A stretch of DNA of 64,000 nt, from positions 186,001 to 250,000 of the forward strand of contig NZ_JACVAM010000003.1 of the NCBI RefSeq assembly GCF_014851865.1. Direction: 5' to 3'. The notes beneath the pieces are model-generated. The model did no database searches. It was not told the origin of the DNA and worked only from the letters and a program-made list of their open reading frames with translations. The stretch is from Pseudomonas sp. PDM16. Lineage in GTDB: Bacteria > Pseudomonadota > Gammaproteobacteria > Pseudomonadales > Pseudomonadaceae. Shown here in pieces: positions 39,314 through 47,810 of the stretch. Position numbers and translations under genes: made by a program. Numbering within the stretch: the first letter of the stretch is position 1; each line of letters begins with the position of its first letter.

Positions 39314-40491
39314 AGCTCGACCTTGACCGCCTCGGACGCCCGCACAGCCTTGGCCCGTGCCGCCTCGATGCTCTCGTCGCGCGCCAGGGTCACGCCCATG
39401 CGCCGCTGGCCGCTGACCTCCGGCTTGCCGAACAGGCGCAGCGCGGTATCTGGCTCGGCCAGGGCGGCGCCGAGGTTGGCGAAGGCCACCTGACGCGACT
39501 CACCCTCGACCAGGATCACCGAGGAGGCGGACGGGCCGAACTGGCGAATGCTCGGGATCGGCAGGCCGAGAATGGCCCGTGCGTGCAGGGCGAACTCGGA
39601 CAGATCCTGGGAGATCAGGGTGACCAGGCCGGTGTCGTGTGGGCGCGGCGAGACTTCGCTGAACCACACCTGATCGCCTTTGACGAACAGCTCCACGCCG
39701 AATAGACCGCGGCCACCGAGGGCCTCGGTCACCGCCAGCGCCACGCGCTCGGACTCGGCCAGGGCCCTGGCGCTCATCGCCTGCGGCTGCCAGGACTCGT
39801 GGTAGTCGCCCTTGACCTGGCGATGGCCGACCGGCGCGCAGAACGAGGTGCCACCGACGTGGCGCACAGTGAGCAGGGTGATCTCGTAGTCGAAGTCGAT
39901 GAAGCCCTCGACGATGATCCGGCCCTTGCCGGCGCGACCGCCTTCCTGGGCGTAGTCCCAGGAGACCTGCAGGTCGGCGTCGCTCTTCAGCACGCTCTGG
40001 CCCTTGCCGGAGGAGCTCATGATCGGTTTGACCACGCAGGGGTAGCCGACCGATTTCACCGCCTCGGCATAGGCCTCGAAGGTGTCGGCGAAGTGATAGG
40101 GCGAGGTCGGCAGGCCCAGCTCTTCGGCGGCCAGGCGGCGGATGCCCTCGCGGTTCATGGTCAGCTTGGCGGCGCGGGCACTGGGGATCACGGTGTAGCC
40201 TTCGGCCTCCAGCTCGACCAGGGTATCGGTGGCTATGGCCTCGATCTCCGGCACAATGTAGTGCGGCTTCTCCGCCTCGATCACCGCGCGCAGGGCAGCG
40301 CCGTCGAGCATGCTGATGACGTGGCTGCGATGCGCCACCTGCATGGCCGGAGCGTCGGCGTAGCGATCGACGGCGATCACCTCGCAACCCAGGCGTTGCA
40401 GCTCGATCACCACTTCCTTGCCCAGCTCGCCGGAGCCACAGAGCAGGACGCGGGTCGCGGTGGGCGACAAAGGGGTACCGATACGGGGCAT
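39310..40491 (-). CDS. purT: Formate-dependent phosphoribosylglycinamide formyltransferase 2
   Basis: PurT formylates GAR with formate and ATP in purine synthesis. The 393-residue ATP-grasp enzyme begins [20 protein letters not shown], with [57 protein letters not shown] and [16 protein letters not shown]. Lies upstream of the SGNH hydrolase (4-base overlap) and about 32 bases after the DUF1289 gene. Confidence 0.97.
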   Translation of the reverse strand: MPRIGTPLSPTATRVLLCGSGELGKEVVIELQRLGCEVIAVDRYADAPAMQVAHRSHVISMLDGAALRAVIEAEKPHYIVPEIEAIATDTLVELEAEGYTVIPSARAAKLTMNREGIRRLAAEELGLPTSPYHFADTFEAYAEAVKSVGYPCVVKPIMSSSGKGQSVLKSDADLQVSWDYAQEGGRAGKGRIIVEGFIDFDYEITLLTVRHVGGTSFCAPVGHRQVKGDYHESWQPQAMSARALAESERVALAVTEALGGRGLFGVELFVKGDQVWFSEVSPRPHDTGLVTLISQDLSEFALHARAILGLPIPSIRQFGPSASSVILVEGESRQVAFANLGAALAEPDTALRLFGKPEVSGQRRMGVTLARDESIEAARAKAVRASEAVKVEL

Positions 40492-40523
40492 GCGGATGTC
40501 CTCGGAATAGGGAGAAAGAAAAC

Positions 40524-40730
40524 TCAGGGGCGTGCGGGTAGCTGCAAGAACTGCCCGGCAGCGCGTGTGCGCTCGATGCAGTGCTGCAGCACTTCGCGGC
40601 GTTCGTCGTTGCTCATGCGGCCCCAGCGGGTGATTTCATCCGCCGTGCGCTGGCAACCGATGCAGATGTCGTGATCGTCCAGGGCGCAGACGCTGACGCA
40701 GGGCGACTTGACCGGGCGTTCGTCGCTCAC
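40524..40730 (-). CDS. DUF1289 domain protein
   Basis: A 68-residue protein with the DUF1289 Cys pattern: [20 protein letters not shown] (Cys at 10, 14, 22 and 25), followed by [20 protein letters not shown]. The four Cys suggest metal or Fe-S binding; function is not known. Its start overlaps the stop of the gamma carbonic anhydrase gene by four bases. Confidence 0.92.
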   Translation of the reverse strand: MSDERPVKSPCVSVCALDDHDICIGCQRTADEITRWGRMSNDERREVLQHCIERTRAAGQFLQLPARP

Positions 40731-41251
40731 GCGTCGTCCTCAACCAGATCGCGAGCGTAGCGCTGGGCGTTGTGCACGTAGTGTGCGGCACTGCCTTCGA
40801 GCATCTTCTTCTGCTGCTCGGTGAGTTCGCGCACCACCTTGCCCGGGCTGCCCATCACCAGGCTGCCGTCGGGAATCACCTTGCCCTCGGGGATCAGGCT
40901 GTTGGCGCCGATGATGCAGTACTTGCCGATCTTGGCGCCGTTGAGGATCACTGCATTGATGCCGATCAGGCTGTAATCGTCCACGCTGCAGCCGTGCATC
41001 ATCACGTTGTGGCCGACGGTGACGCCTTTGCCGAGGGTCAGCGGAAAGCCCATATCGGTGTGCATCACGGTGCCGTCCTGCACGTTGCTGTTCTCACCGA
41101 TGTGGATCAGCTCGTTGTCGCCGCGCAGCACGGCGCCAAACCAGACGTTGGCGCCCTGCTCCAGGCGCACCTTGCCGATCACCGCCGCAGTCGGGGCGAT
41201 CCAGCTCTCGGGGTGGGCCTCCACACGGGCATCGCCCAGGCGGTATTTCAT
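40727..41251 (-). CDS. Gamma carbonic anhydrase-like protein (left-handed beta helix)
   Basis: A 174-residue hexapeptide-repeat protein, start at 41251 ([20 protein letters not shown]). The repeat region includes [20 protein letters not shown], a metal His in TVMHTD and [20 protein letters not shown] with the other His ligands. It is the PaaY/YrdA-like subgroup, for which CO2 hydration is sometimes weak or absent. Cytoplasmic. It is 10 bases downstream of the Nudix gene and overlaps the DUF1289 gene. Confidence 0.92.
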   Translation of the reverse strand: MKYRLGDARVEAHPESWIAPTAAVIGKVRLEQGANVWFGAVLRGDNELIHIGENSNVQDGTVMHTDMGFPLTLGKGVTVGHNVMMHGCSVDDYSLIGINAVILNGAKIGKYCIIGANSLIPEGKVIPDGSLVMGSPGKVVRELTEQQKKMLEGSAAHYVHNAQRYARDLVEDDA

Positions 41252-41261
41252 GGAAAGTTCC

Positions 41262-41870
41262 TCACAGGCGGATGATCTTGACCGAGGGCTGCGGCGGTTG
41301 CTCCAGATCGATGCCGGCGTCGAAAGCGACATTCAGCAGCTCGACGATCATCACCGCCGTCAGGCCCCAGATCTTGTAGTGCTCGTAGTGATAACAGGGT
41401 ACATACCAGCTGCGCCCCTCGTAATCGATGCGATGGGTAACCTCACGCGGGGTCTCGAGGAAGAAGCGCAGCGGCACGGCGAAAACTGCAGCAATCTCGC
41501 TATCGTTGGGCCGGTACTCGACATAGTCCGGCACCACACCGACCCACGGCGTGACACGGATACCGAAGCGCGACACCAGCGGGCTTAGCGGGCCAACCAT
41601 CTCCACCAGTCCCGGTGGCAGGCCGACTTCCTCCTCTGCCTCGCGCAGGGCGGTAAACGCCAGATCGGGATCGGTGTCATCGCGGCGGCCTCCTGGGAAA
41701 GCCACTTCGCCGCCGTGAGTGGACAGGCCGCTGGCACGCAGGGTCAGCACCAGCTCAGGATCGTCGCTACGGGTCAGAGGCACCAGCACGGCCGCCTCAG
41801 GGTGGCGCTGGTCGGTCTCCGAATTGCGTGGACTGTAATCGCGCACGCGCTGCAGGAGCTCGTCGAGCAT
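41262..41870 (-). CDS. Nudix hydrolase, CoA pyrophosphatase type
   Basis: A 202-residue Nudix protein, start at 41870 ([20 protein letters not shown]). It has the UPF0035 motif of CoA pyrophosphatases ([18 protein letters not shown]) just before the Nudix helix ([14 protein letters not shown]). Expected to split CoA into 4'-phosphopantetheine and 3',5'-ADP (inference). First gene of the minus-strand run Nudix, gamma-CA, DUF1289, purT; divergent from another Nudix gene with 140 bp between. Confidence 0.9.
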   Translation of the reverse strand: MLDELLQRVRDYSPRNSETDQRHPEAAVLVPLTRSDDPELVLTLRASGLSTHGGEVAFPGGRRDDTDPDLAFTALREAEEEVGLPPGLVEMVGPLSPLVSRFGIRVTPWVGVVPDYVEYRPNDSEIAAVFAVPLRFFLETPREVTHRIDYEGRSWYVPCYHYEHYKIWGLTAVMIVELLNVAFDAGIDLEQPPQPSVKIIRL

Positions 41871-42010
41871 GATGGGTCTCGGTTCTTGTGGTCTTCTGCC
41901 CGGCATCATGGCACGAAGGCTCAGCTCGCCCAAGACCTGCGGTAGATCGAACGGCTTGCCGCCACGCAGTCTCCGGCGCCAACATGGGTGATGACTCAGG
42001 AGACACCAGC

Positions 42011-42556
42011 ATGAAATTCTGCAGCCAGTGCGGCAGCTCCGTGGAGCAGCGCATTCCCACAGGCGAAAACCGCTTGCGCTTCGTCTGTGCACACTGCCAG
42101 ACCATTCATTACCAGAACCCGCGCATCGTCGCCGGCTGCCTGCCGGTGTGGGGCGAGCAGGTGCTGCTGTGCCGGCGCGCCATCGAGCCACGCCGCGGTT
42201 ATTGGACGCTGCCGGCCGGCTTCATGGAGAACGGCGAGACCATGGCCGAAGCGGCCATGCGCGAGACCGACGAAGAGGCCTGCGCACGGGTGCGTGATCT
42301 GCACCTCTACACCCTGTTCGACCTGCCGCACATCAGCCAGCTCTATGTATTCTTCCGCGCCGAGCTGGCCGACCTGGATTTCTGCGCCGGAGAGGAAAGC
42401 CTGGAAGTGCGGCTGTTCCACGAGCACGACATCCCATGGAACGAGCTAGCCTTCCCTACGGTCGGACGTACTCTGGAATGCTATTTCGCCGACCGGATCG
42501 ATCAGCGTTTTCCGGTGCGCAACGAAGGACTCGCCCCGCTCCGTCCTCGTCAGTAA
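42011..42556 (+). CDS. Zinc-ribbon Nudix hydrolase
   Basis: A 181-residue protein, start at 42011 with AGGAG ten bases upstream. A zinc ribbon (CSQCG at the N-terminus and CAHCQ near residue 27) precedes the Nudix domain, whose box is GFMENGETMAEAAMRETDEEA with all catalytic acids. This layout resembles NudC-like or ADP-ribose/NADH pyrophosphatases but the exact substrate is not decided. Confidence 0.9.
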   Translation: MKFCSQCGSSVEQRIPTGENRLRFVCAHCQTIHYQNPRIVAGCLPVWGEQVLLCRRAIEPRRGYWTLPAGFMENGETMAEAAMRETDEEACARVRDLHLYTLFDLPHISQLYVFFRAELADLDFCAGEESLEVRLFHEHDIPWNELAFPTVGRTLECYFADRIDQRFPVRNEGLAPLRPRQ

Positions 42557-42581
42557 CCACTCATCCGAAGGGAGCATTGCC

Positions 42582-42821
42582 ATGGATACCAGCAACCACC
42601 ACAGCCTGCGCACCCTGTTCGAACAACTCGGCCTGCCGTCCAGCAACGAGGAGATCGCCGCCTTCATCCGCGATCATCAGTTGTCCAACGGCGAGAAGCT
42701 CGCCAAGGCGCCATTCTGGACCGAGGCCCAGGCCAACTTCCTGGCCGAGTCGCTCAAGCGTGACTCCGACTGGGCAATCCAGGTCGATGAGCTGGCCGTA
42801 TCACTGACCCAGAAGCCCTGA
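42582..42821 (+). CDS. DUF2789 family protein
   Basis: A 79-residue protein matching DUF2789: HSLRTLFEQLGLPSSNEEIA at the start and APFWTEAQANFLAESLKRDS at residues about 44-63. Function unknown. It is 25 bases after the Nudix gene on the same strand. Its last 21 bases overlap the end of the convergent gene. Confidence 0.88.
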   Translation: MDTSNHHSLRTLFEQLGLPSSNEEIAAFIRDHQLSNGEKLAKAPFWTEAQANFLAESLKRDSDWAIQVDELAVSLTQKP

Positions 42822-43700
42822 AAGAGGCAGATGCAACAAGCTGGAAGCAGTCGCGGGATCATCCGCGTCGGTGACCAGCAGTAGGTCGCCTGCCTCGTCC
42901 AGCGCGATCCCCTCGACCTTCCACTTCCCGTCGAGCTCGGCCAACCGGCGTACCCGGCCGTCACGCTCCACCAACCCGATCACGGCGCCCAGGCAGGCGC
43001 CATCTCTGTAGCTGTCAGTCGTGTTCTCCGCCACGGCGCTGAACAACCAGCGACCATCCGCCAGCGCGGCTCCATCGGTGAAGCCCAGAGCCACGCCGGC
43101 TAGCTCGCCCAGGTCAAGCGGCTGAACATAAGGGATGGGAACACTTCCCTCGCCAGTCAGCCAGTCGCAAAACTCACCCCAGGAATAGTGCACAGCAGCA
43201 TTGGTGGCCTGGCCCTGGTTACCACGCTGCAGCAGAAGAAACTCATCGTCTAGACGGAAGCCGCCTTCGATATTCAAGTCGGCGAAGCGCTGCCGCAGCG
43301 CCTGATACAGAGGCGCCAGGTCGATCTGGCGAGGCCGTGCGTTGTCCTCCAGCCCGAGCAGAACACCACGCCAGCGCTCCGGCGTCGAACCAGAGCCCAG
43401 TGCCAGCAGCATGCCCTCGGGGCAGCACTTCGTTGCCGGAAGCAGAGCCAGCACCTCCAGGTCTGGCTTGGCCGCCTTGCGGGTAACCTTTTCGGCCGGT
43501 AGCGCACCCTCGAACAGTTGCACCAGCCGACCGGGGCGCGGGTCGCCGAGTATGAACAGCCCCAGATGCAGTTCGTCATCCGCTACTACGTACAGTTGCC
43601 TATCAACTCGAACCAATGCGCTTGCAGCGCCGAGGTGAACACGGCCCTGCGGATGGTGCGCCGGGGCGAGGGACAAGGTACGCAGCAGCGTGGGAGACAT
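42801..43700 (-). CDS. Conserved hypothetical beta-propeller-like protein
   Basis: A 299-residue protein I do not recognise by name. I choose the ATG at 43700 (MSPTLLRTLSLAPAHHPQGR), with GGAG six bases upstream; the frame is open further. Repeated beta-strand segments (LHLGLFILGDPRPGRLVQLF; EGMLLALGSGSTPERWRGVL; WLFSAVAENTTDSY; KVEGIALDEAGDLLLVTDAD) suggest a beta-propeller like esterase-like or phytase-like proteins. No signal peptide is visible with this start. Its end overlaps the convergent DUF2789 gene by 21 bases. Confidence 0.8.
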   Translation of the reverse strand: MSPTLLRTLSLAPAHHPQGRVHLGAASALVRVDRQLYVVADDELHLGLFILGDPRPGRLVQLFEGALPAEKVTRKAAKPDLEVLALLPATKCCPEGMLLALGSGSTPERWRGVLLGLEDNARPRQIDLAPLYQALRQRFADLNIEGGFRLDDEFLLLQRGNQGQATNAAVHYSWGEFCDWLTGEGSVPIPYVQPLDLGELAGVALGFTDGAALADGRWLFSAVAENTTDSYRDGACLGAVIGLVERDGRVRRLAELDGKWKVEGIALDEAGDLLLVTDADDPATASSLLHLPLSGLLGQ

Positions 43701-43855
43701 CGTGGACTCCGGAATAGAATGGCTATGGCCGATCGATGCTACCCAGCCGCCATCCGACTGGCGAGGATTGAACATCATCGGCGGCATAGGCAGACTCTCG
43801 CGCTATAACAACCTGATCCATCAGGGCCAACACGGATACACCTCGGTACATCGCA

Positions 43856-44359
43856 ATGCGCTGGTTGCTCGCCTTACTCTGCGTTTCCTTCGTCAGTTTC
43901 TCCTACGCCTCCAGCGCACCCGTATTGCGCGAGCGATCCGTGGACAAGGTGCTAGTGCTCAAATCCGAGCGCAAGCTGCACCTGATGGGACGTGGCGAAG
44001 TACTCAAGTCCTACCGCATCTCGCTGGGCAAAGTGCCTGATGGCGCCAAGGTGCGCGAAGGTGACCTGCGCACGCCGGAAGGTTTCTATTGGATCGACTG
44101 GCGCAAGACCAGCGACAAGTACAACCTGTCCATGCACATCTCCTACCCCAACGCCCGCGACGCCGCCAACGCGCGCAAGAAAGGGGTCTCGGCGGGCGGC
44201 ATGATAATGATCCACGGCACTCCGCTGGACGATGAGTACCCGGAGTGGTTCTTCAATACGCTGGACTGGACCGAGGGCTGCATCGCCATGCGCAACGCCG
44301 ATATGCGCGAAGTGTGGAGCCTGGTGAAGGACGGCACGCTGATCGAGATCCGCCCCTGA
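43856..44359 (+). CDS. L,D-transpeptidase (YkuD family), exported
   Basis: A 167-residue protein with a signal peptide (residues 1-19, SYASS). The YkuD domain begins VDKVLVLKSERKLHLMGRGE and ends with the catalytic pair His120 (MIMIHGTPLDD) and Cys142 (DWTEGCIAMRNADM). YkuD enzymes form 3-3 peptidoglycan crosslinks or attach lipoproteins; this short form has no peptidoglycan-binding domain. Divergent from the hypothetical gene upstream; a terminator follows. Confidence 0.92.
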   Translation: MRWLLALLCVSFVSFSYASSAPVLRERSVDKVLVLKSERKLHLMGRGEVLKSYRISLGKVPDGAKVREGDLRTPEGFYWIDWRKTSDKYNLSMHISYPNARDAANARKKGVSAGGMIMIHGTPLDDEYPEWFFNTLDWTEGCIAMRNADMREVWSLVKDGTLIEIRP

Positions 44360-44397
44360 GGATCTGCTGCGCCTAAGCAAAAACAGCTGCCCGAACG

Positions 44398-44416
44398 AGG
44401 CGCCCCTGCGGCGCCT
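44398..44416 (+). terminator. Terminator after the L,D-transpeptidase
   Basis: AGGCGCC (44398-44404) pairs with GGCGCCT (44410-44416) and is followed by a T-run (to 44420). Confidence 0.88.
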
Positions 44417-44449
44417 TTTTCATGCCTATCGATCAAAATTTGCTCAACG

Positions 44450-44469
44450 TTAATTGGCGCGATAAATTA
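44450..44469. promoter_or_regulatory. OhrR operator-like palindrome upstream of ohrR
   Basis: TTAATTGGCGCGATAAATTA is an imperfect dyad with AT-rich arms around a GCGCG core. It lies 30 bp before ohrR and resembles the dyad upstream of ohr, so autoregulation is expected (inference). Confidence 0.6.
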
Positions 44470-44498
44470 TTGCGCAGATATCGAGTGGAGGTCCCACC

Positions 44499-44948
44499 AT
44501 GAAACAGCCGCAATCCTGCGCCGCCCTGCAGCTGGACAACCAGCTGTGCTTCGCCCTGCACTCCACATCACTGCTGATGACCAAGGCCTACAAGCCGATG
44601 CTGCAGGGCATCGGTCTGACCTACCCGCAGTACCTGGCCATGCTGGTGCTGTGGGAAGGCGACGGCATCACCGTCGGCGAGATCAGCGCGCGCCTGCTCA
44701 CCGATCCCGGCTCGCTGACGCCACTGCTCAAGCGCCTGGAAGCCGAGGGTTTCATCACCCGCACCCGCAGCAGCGCCGACGAGCGTGTGGTGGAACTGCA
44801 CCTGACCGAGCATGGCCGGTCCCTGCAGCAGCAGGCCGAGCAGTTTCCCGCCTGCATCCTCGAAGCCAGCGGCCTGACCCTGGAACAGATCGGCGCACTC
44901 AAGGACCAGATAGTCGCCCTGCGCGACCAGTTGCAGCAGTCGCTCTGA
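44499..44948 (+). CDS. ohrR: MarR-family organic hydroperoxide regulator OhrR
   Basis: A 149-residue winged-helix repressor. The peroxide-sensing Cys17 is in LQLDNQLCFALHSTSL, the typical OhrR N-terminal helix. The wHTH includes ITVGEISARLLTDPGSLTPL and LLKRLEAEGFITRTRSSADE. Oxidation of the Cys releases it from DNA and induces ohr. ohr lies 206 bp downstream on the same strand, with related palindromes before both genes. Confidence 0.93.
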   Translation: MKQPQSCAALQLDNQLCFALHSTSLLMTKAYKPMLQGIGLTYPQYLAMLVLWEGDGITVGEISARLLTDPGSLTPLLKRLEAEGFITRTRSSADERVVELHLTEHGRSLQQQAEQFPACILEASGLTLEQIGALKDQIVALRDQLQQSL

Positions 44949-45055
44949 CCTTTACGCCACCCGTATCTGGGTGGCGCCTCGTTTTTTCTCGCCTTCCGCC
45001 GCTCTAGTCCGCACTTATTCCATAAGAGCAGATAGCTCAGATGGAAAACTTCTAA

Positions 45056-45080
45056 AATTTATCTTGCGCGCAAAATTAAA
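45056..45080. promoter_or_regulatory. Distal OhrR operator-like site before ohr
   Basis: A TGCGCGCA core (45065-45072) is flanked by AATTT (left, offset) and AAATTAAA (right). It shares the core and right arm with the site at 45106-45127; the left arm is weaker. Confidence 0.5.
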
Positions 45081-45105
45081 TGCGACTAACTTCTGCCTCA
45101 CGCAC

Positions 45106-45127
45106 TTAATTAGCGCGCAAAATTTTA
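45106..45127. promoter_or_regulatory. Proximal OhrR operator-like palindrome before ohr
   Basis: TTAATT and AAATTTTA arms surround a GCGCGC core (45113-45118), 28 bp before the ohr ATG. Core-to-core distance to the distal site is 47 bp. Confidence 0.62.
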
Positions 45128-45154
45128 TACAGCAAACTAACTGGAGATACCGCC

Positions 45155-45580
45155 ATGCAAACCATCAAAGCCCTCTACACCGCCACCGCTACCGCCACCG
45201 GAGGCCGCGACGGCCGTGCCGTTTCTTCCGACGGTTTCCTCGACGTCAAGCTGACCACCCCGCGTGAACTGGGCGGCCAGGGCGGCGAAGCCACCAACCC
45301 GGAACAGCTGTTCGCCGCCGGCTACTCGGCCTGCTTCATCGGCGCTCTGAAATTCGTCGCCAGCCAGAAGAAACAAACATTCCCGGCCGACGCCTCGATC
45401 ACCGGCAAGGTCGGCATCGGTCAGATCCCTGGCGGCTTCGGTCTGGAAGTGGAACTGAGCATCAGCCTGCCGGGCATCGAGCGCGCCGTCGCCGAAGAAC
45501 TGGTCGCCGCCGCTCACCAGGTCTGCCCGTACTCCAACGCCACCCGCGGCAACATCGACGTTCGCCTGGTCGTGATCTGA
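45155..45580 (+). CDS. ohr: Organic hydroperoxide resistance protein Ohr
   Basis: Ohr is a thiol peroxidase that reduces organic (fatty acid) hydroperoxides. The 141-residue protein has the catalytic Cys60 in [13 protein letters not shown] and resolving Cys124 in [13 protein letters not shown]. Start [20 protein letters not shown], with GGAG before the ATG. The dyads upstream and the neighbouring ohrR support peroxide induction. Two more genes follow on the same strand. Confidence 0.97.
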   Translation: MQTIKALYTATATATGGRDGRAVSSDGFLDVKLTTPRELGGQGGEATNPEQLFAAGYSACFIGALKFVASQKKQTFPADASITGKVGIGQIPGGFGLEVELSISLPGIERAVAEELVAAAHQVCPYSNATRGNIDVRLVVI

Positions 45581-45608
45581 ACCCGGCCCGACGAGAGGAG
45601 ATACCGAC

Positions 45609-45869
45609 ATGAAAGCTCGTCGCATGATAGCCAGCGCGCTCGCCGCGCTGGCCCTGGCCGGAGCCTCGGCCAGCTTCGCCGACCAACCGATCAGCCAGCA
45701 GTACCGCTACGGCCAGCAGCTGGACGTGGCCGAAGTGATCAGCCTGCAGGAGGCCGCCAGCGCCAGCTGCAGCGTGGTCGAGGCGCAGATGATCTACCGT
45801 GACTCGAGCGGTGAACTGCAGTCCGTCACCTACCTCAAGCAAGCCGACAACTGCCACAACCAGGGCTGA
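45609..45869 (+). CDS. DUF2790 family exported small protein
   Basis: An 86-residue protein with a signal peptide (residues 1-24, ASASFA|DQ). The mature part shows the DUF2790 pattern YRYGQQLDVAEVISLQEA and YRDSSGELQSVTYLKQADNC. Function is unknown; such proteins are common and numerous in Pseudomonas. It follows ohr by 28 bases and precedes the esterase by about 45. Confidence 0.9.
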   Translation: MKARRMIASALAALALAGASASFADQPISQQYRYGQQLDVAEVISLQEAASASCSVVEAQMIYRDSSGELQSVTYLKQADNCHNQG

Positions 45870-45914
45870 GGCCCTGGTTCACCCCCAAGAATTCAATTCG
45901 CCAGGAGAATGATC

Positions 45915-46931
45915 ATGAACATCAAGCAACTCGTTGGAAGCGGCCTGCTCGCCCTGGCCATTGGTAACGCCTTCGCCGCCGGCAGCCCCGGCGTGGAACA
46001 CAACACCCAGGCCTTCCTCGAAGCCCTGGAAGCCGGCGGCGGCAAGCCGCTGGAAACCCTCAGCCCACAAGATGCCCGCGCCGTACTGGTCGGCGCCCAG
46101 GCCTCGGTCAAGGTCGATCTGTCTGGCGTCAGCGTGTCCGAGAAGACCATCGAAGCCTCTGGCCAGTCGATCACCCTGACCATCGTTCGCCCCGAGGGTA
46201 TGAAAGGTGAGCTGCCGGTGTTCATGTTCTTCCACGGCGGCGGCTGGGTGCTCGGCGACTACCCGACCCATGCCCGCCTGATCCGTGACCTGGTGGTGAA
46301 CTCCGGCGCCGTGGCCGTCTATGTCGGCTACACCCCGTCGCCGGAAGCCAAGTACCCGACCGCCATCGACCAGGCCTACGCGGCGACCAAATGGGTCGGC
46401 GAACACGGCAAGGAGATCGGCGTGGATAGCTCGCGCCTGGCCGTGGCCGGCAACAGCGTCGGCGGCAATATGGCCGCAGTAGTTGCGCTGAAAGCGAAAG
46501 AGGCCGGCGTGCCGAAACTGCGCTTCCAGCTGCTGTTGTGGCCGGTAACCGACGCCAGCTTCGAGACCGGCTCGTACAACCAGTTCGCCCAGGGCCACTT
46601 CCTGACCAAGCCGATGATGCAGTGGTTCTGGGACAGCTACACCACCGATCCGAAGCAGCGCGCCGAACGCTTCGCCTCGCCGCTGCTGGCATCTGCCGAA
46701 CAGCTGAAAGGACTGCCGTCAACCCTGATCCAGACTGCCGAGTTCGATGTGCTGCGTGACGAGGGCGAGGCCTATGCTCGCAAGCTGGATGCTGCCGGCG
46801 TGACGGTCACCGCCGTACGCTATAACGGCATGATTCACGACTACGGCCTGCTCAACCCGCTGGCCCATGTACCAGCTGTGCAGGCGGCCATGCGCCAGGC
46901 CGGTGACGAACTGAAGCAGCACTTGCAGTAA
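45915..46931 (+). CDS. Exported HSL-type alpha/beta-hydrolase (esterase)
   Basis: A 338-residue carboxylesterase of the hormone-sensitive-lipase family. I choose 45915 because AGGAG is seven bases upstream; an ATG at 45909 is too close to it. Signal peptide: residues 1-22 (GNAFAA|GS). Oxyanion motif HGGG at residues 107-110 (FMFFHGGGWVLGDY); nucleophile Ser181 in AVAGNSVGGNMAA; acid in EFDVLRDEGEAY; His in GMIHDYGLLN. Substrate unknown. Last gene of a possible ohr-DUF2790-esterase run; a terminator follows. Confidence 0.9.
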   Translation: MNIKQLVGSGLLALAIGNAFAAGSPGVEHNTQAFLEALEAGGGKPLETLSPQDARAVLVGAQASVKVDLSGVSVSEKTIEASGQSITLTIVRPEGMKGELPVFMFFHGGGWVLGDYPTHARLIRDLVVNSGAVAVYVGYTPSPEAKYPTAIDQAYAATKWVGEHGKEIGVDSSRLAVAGNSVGGNMAAVVALKAKEAGVPKLRFQLLLWPVTDASFETGSYNQFAQGHFLTKPMMQWFWDSYTTDPKQRAERFASPLLASAEQLKGLPSTLIQTAEFDVLRDEGEAYARKLDAAGVTVTAVRYNGMIHDYGLLNPLAHVPAVQAAMRQAGDELKQHLQ

Positions 46932-46947
46932 CAGCAGGCGGAAAAAA

Positions 46948-46972
46948 GAAGCCCCGGCATTGCCGGGGCTTC
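46948..46972. terminator. Bidirectional terminator after the esterase
   Basis: GAAGCCCCGGC (46948-46958) pairs with GCCGGGGCTTC (46962-46972), A-run to the left and T-rich to the right, between convergent genes. Confidence 0.92.
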
Positions 46973-46991
46973 TTCTATTTATAAGTGCAAA

Positions 46992-47309
46992 TCAGAACTG
47001 CAGGTCGGACAAGCGCCACACATCGAAGGCGGGAGTCTCGTAGGGATGGGCCTTCTTCATGGCCTTGACCACGTCGTGGATCAGCTCGTCGGCCACCACC
47101 AGTTCCACCTTCCACTCCGCCACTTCCTCTATATGGCCCTGCTGGCCGAGGAACGGATCGCTACCGGCCAGGGGGCGGAACTGGCCCTTGCCCAGGGTCT
47201 GCCAGCAGCAGCTGTCATATTGTCCGATGCGTCCTGCACCTACCGCGAACACTGCGGCTTTCACTTCTTCCAGGTGGCTCTCCGGCACATAGAAACAGAA
47301 TTTGTACAT
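46992..47309 (-). CDS. NIF3-like / YqfO-type protein
   Basis: A 105-residue protein, start at 47309 with GGAGG upstream. It matches the small YqfO domain found within Nif3-family proteins: MYKFCFYVPESHLEEVKAAV, GAGRIGQYDSCCWQTLGKGQ and the AHPYETPAFDVWRL end. It probably forms a CutA-like fold; function unknown. Convergent with the esterase. Confidence 0.9.
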   Translation of the reverse strand: MYKFCFYVPESHLEEVKAAVFAVGAGRIGQYDSCCWQTLGKGQFRPLAGSDPFLGQQGHIEEVAEWKVELVVADELIHDVVKAMKKAHPYETPAFDVWRLSDLQF

Positions 47310-47483
47310 CCAGCCCCTCCGAGCATCGACGAATACAGCGATCCTAGAACCGCACTGCCAAGGCGATAATGGCATTTTGCCTTATCTGCTTCACGCGGCC
47401 TAGTTCGCAACTCTGCATTGGAGTCTGCCGCAGGCAAATCGTCCATTTCCTGGCTAGAGCCATTGGCCATAAGGCGAAGCGGC

Positions 47484-47753
47484 TTAATCACCCCGGGCAA
47501 AACGGCGCCAGCGCGCCTTGAGGCCTTCAGCCGGCGGGCTGTGGCTACCGTCGCAATAAGGCATGCGCCGCGACTGCCCGCAGCGACAGAGCAGCACGAA
47601 CTGCTGACGCACGGGTTCGAGGCACAAGCCTTCGGCACAGCCGGGAGGACAGTCGGGAAGCACGGGCGAGCGCCCGCAGCGGCACAGCAGATGAGTCTCG
47701 CCAGGATTGACCTGACGCACTTCGGGAAGGGAGTTTTCTTCGGAGCCTGACAT
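47484..47753 (-). CDS. CDGSH-type Fe-S protein with two CDGSH-like sites
   Basis: An 89-residue protein. The second site CRCGQSRRMPYCDGSH (residues 56-71) is a perfect CDGSH [2Fe-2S] motif (three Cys, one His). The first, CRCGRSPVLPDCPPGC (residues 24-39), has the same spacing but ends in Cys where His is expected. Such proteins bind redox-active clusters; the cellular role in bacteria is not known. On the minus strand, with the YqfO gene 175 bases downstream and purL convergent-like upstream on the same strand. No membrane segment. Confidence 0.9.
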   Translation of the reverse strand: MSGSEENSLPEVRQVNPGETHLLCRCGRSPVLPDCPPGCAEGLCLEPVRQQFVLLCRCGQSRRMPYCDGSHSPPAEGLKARWRRFARGD

Positions 47754-47771
47754 CGCCAGCCTCGTCGCGAA

Positions 47772-47800
47772 GCCCTCCCCCGCAGGGCGCGGGAGAGGGC
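47772..47800. repeat. REP-like inverted repeat between purL and the CDGSH gene
   Basis: GCCCTCCCCCGC (47772-47783) pairs imperfectly with GCGCGGGAGAGGGC (47787-47800). It is a GGGAG-rich hairpin of the kind common between Pseudomonas genes and may act as a purL terminator. I saw no second copy in the window. Confidence 0.5.
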
Positions 47801-47810
47801 ATTCGGTCTA

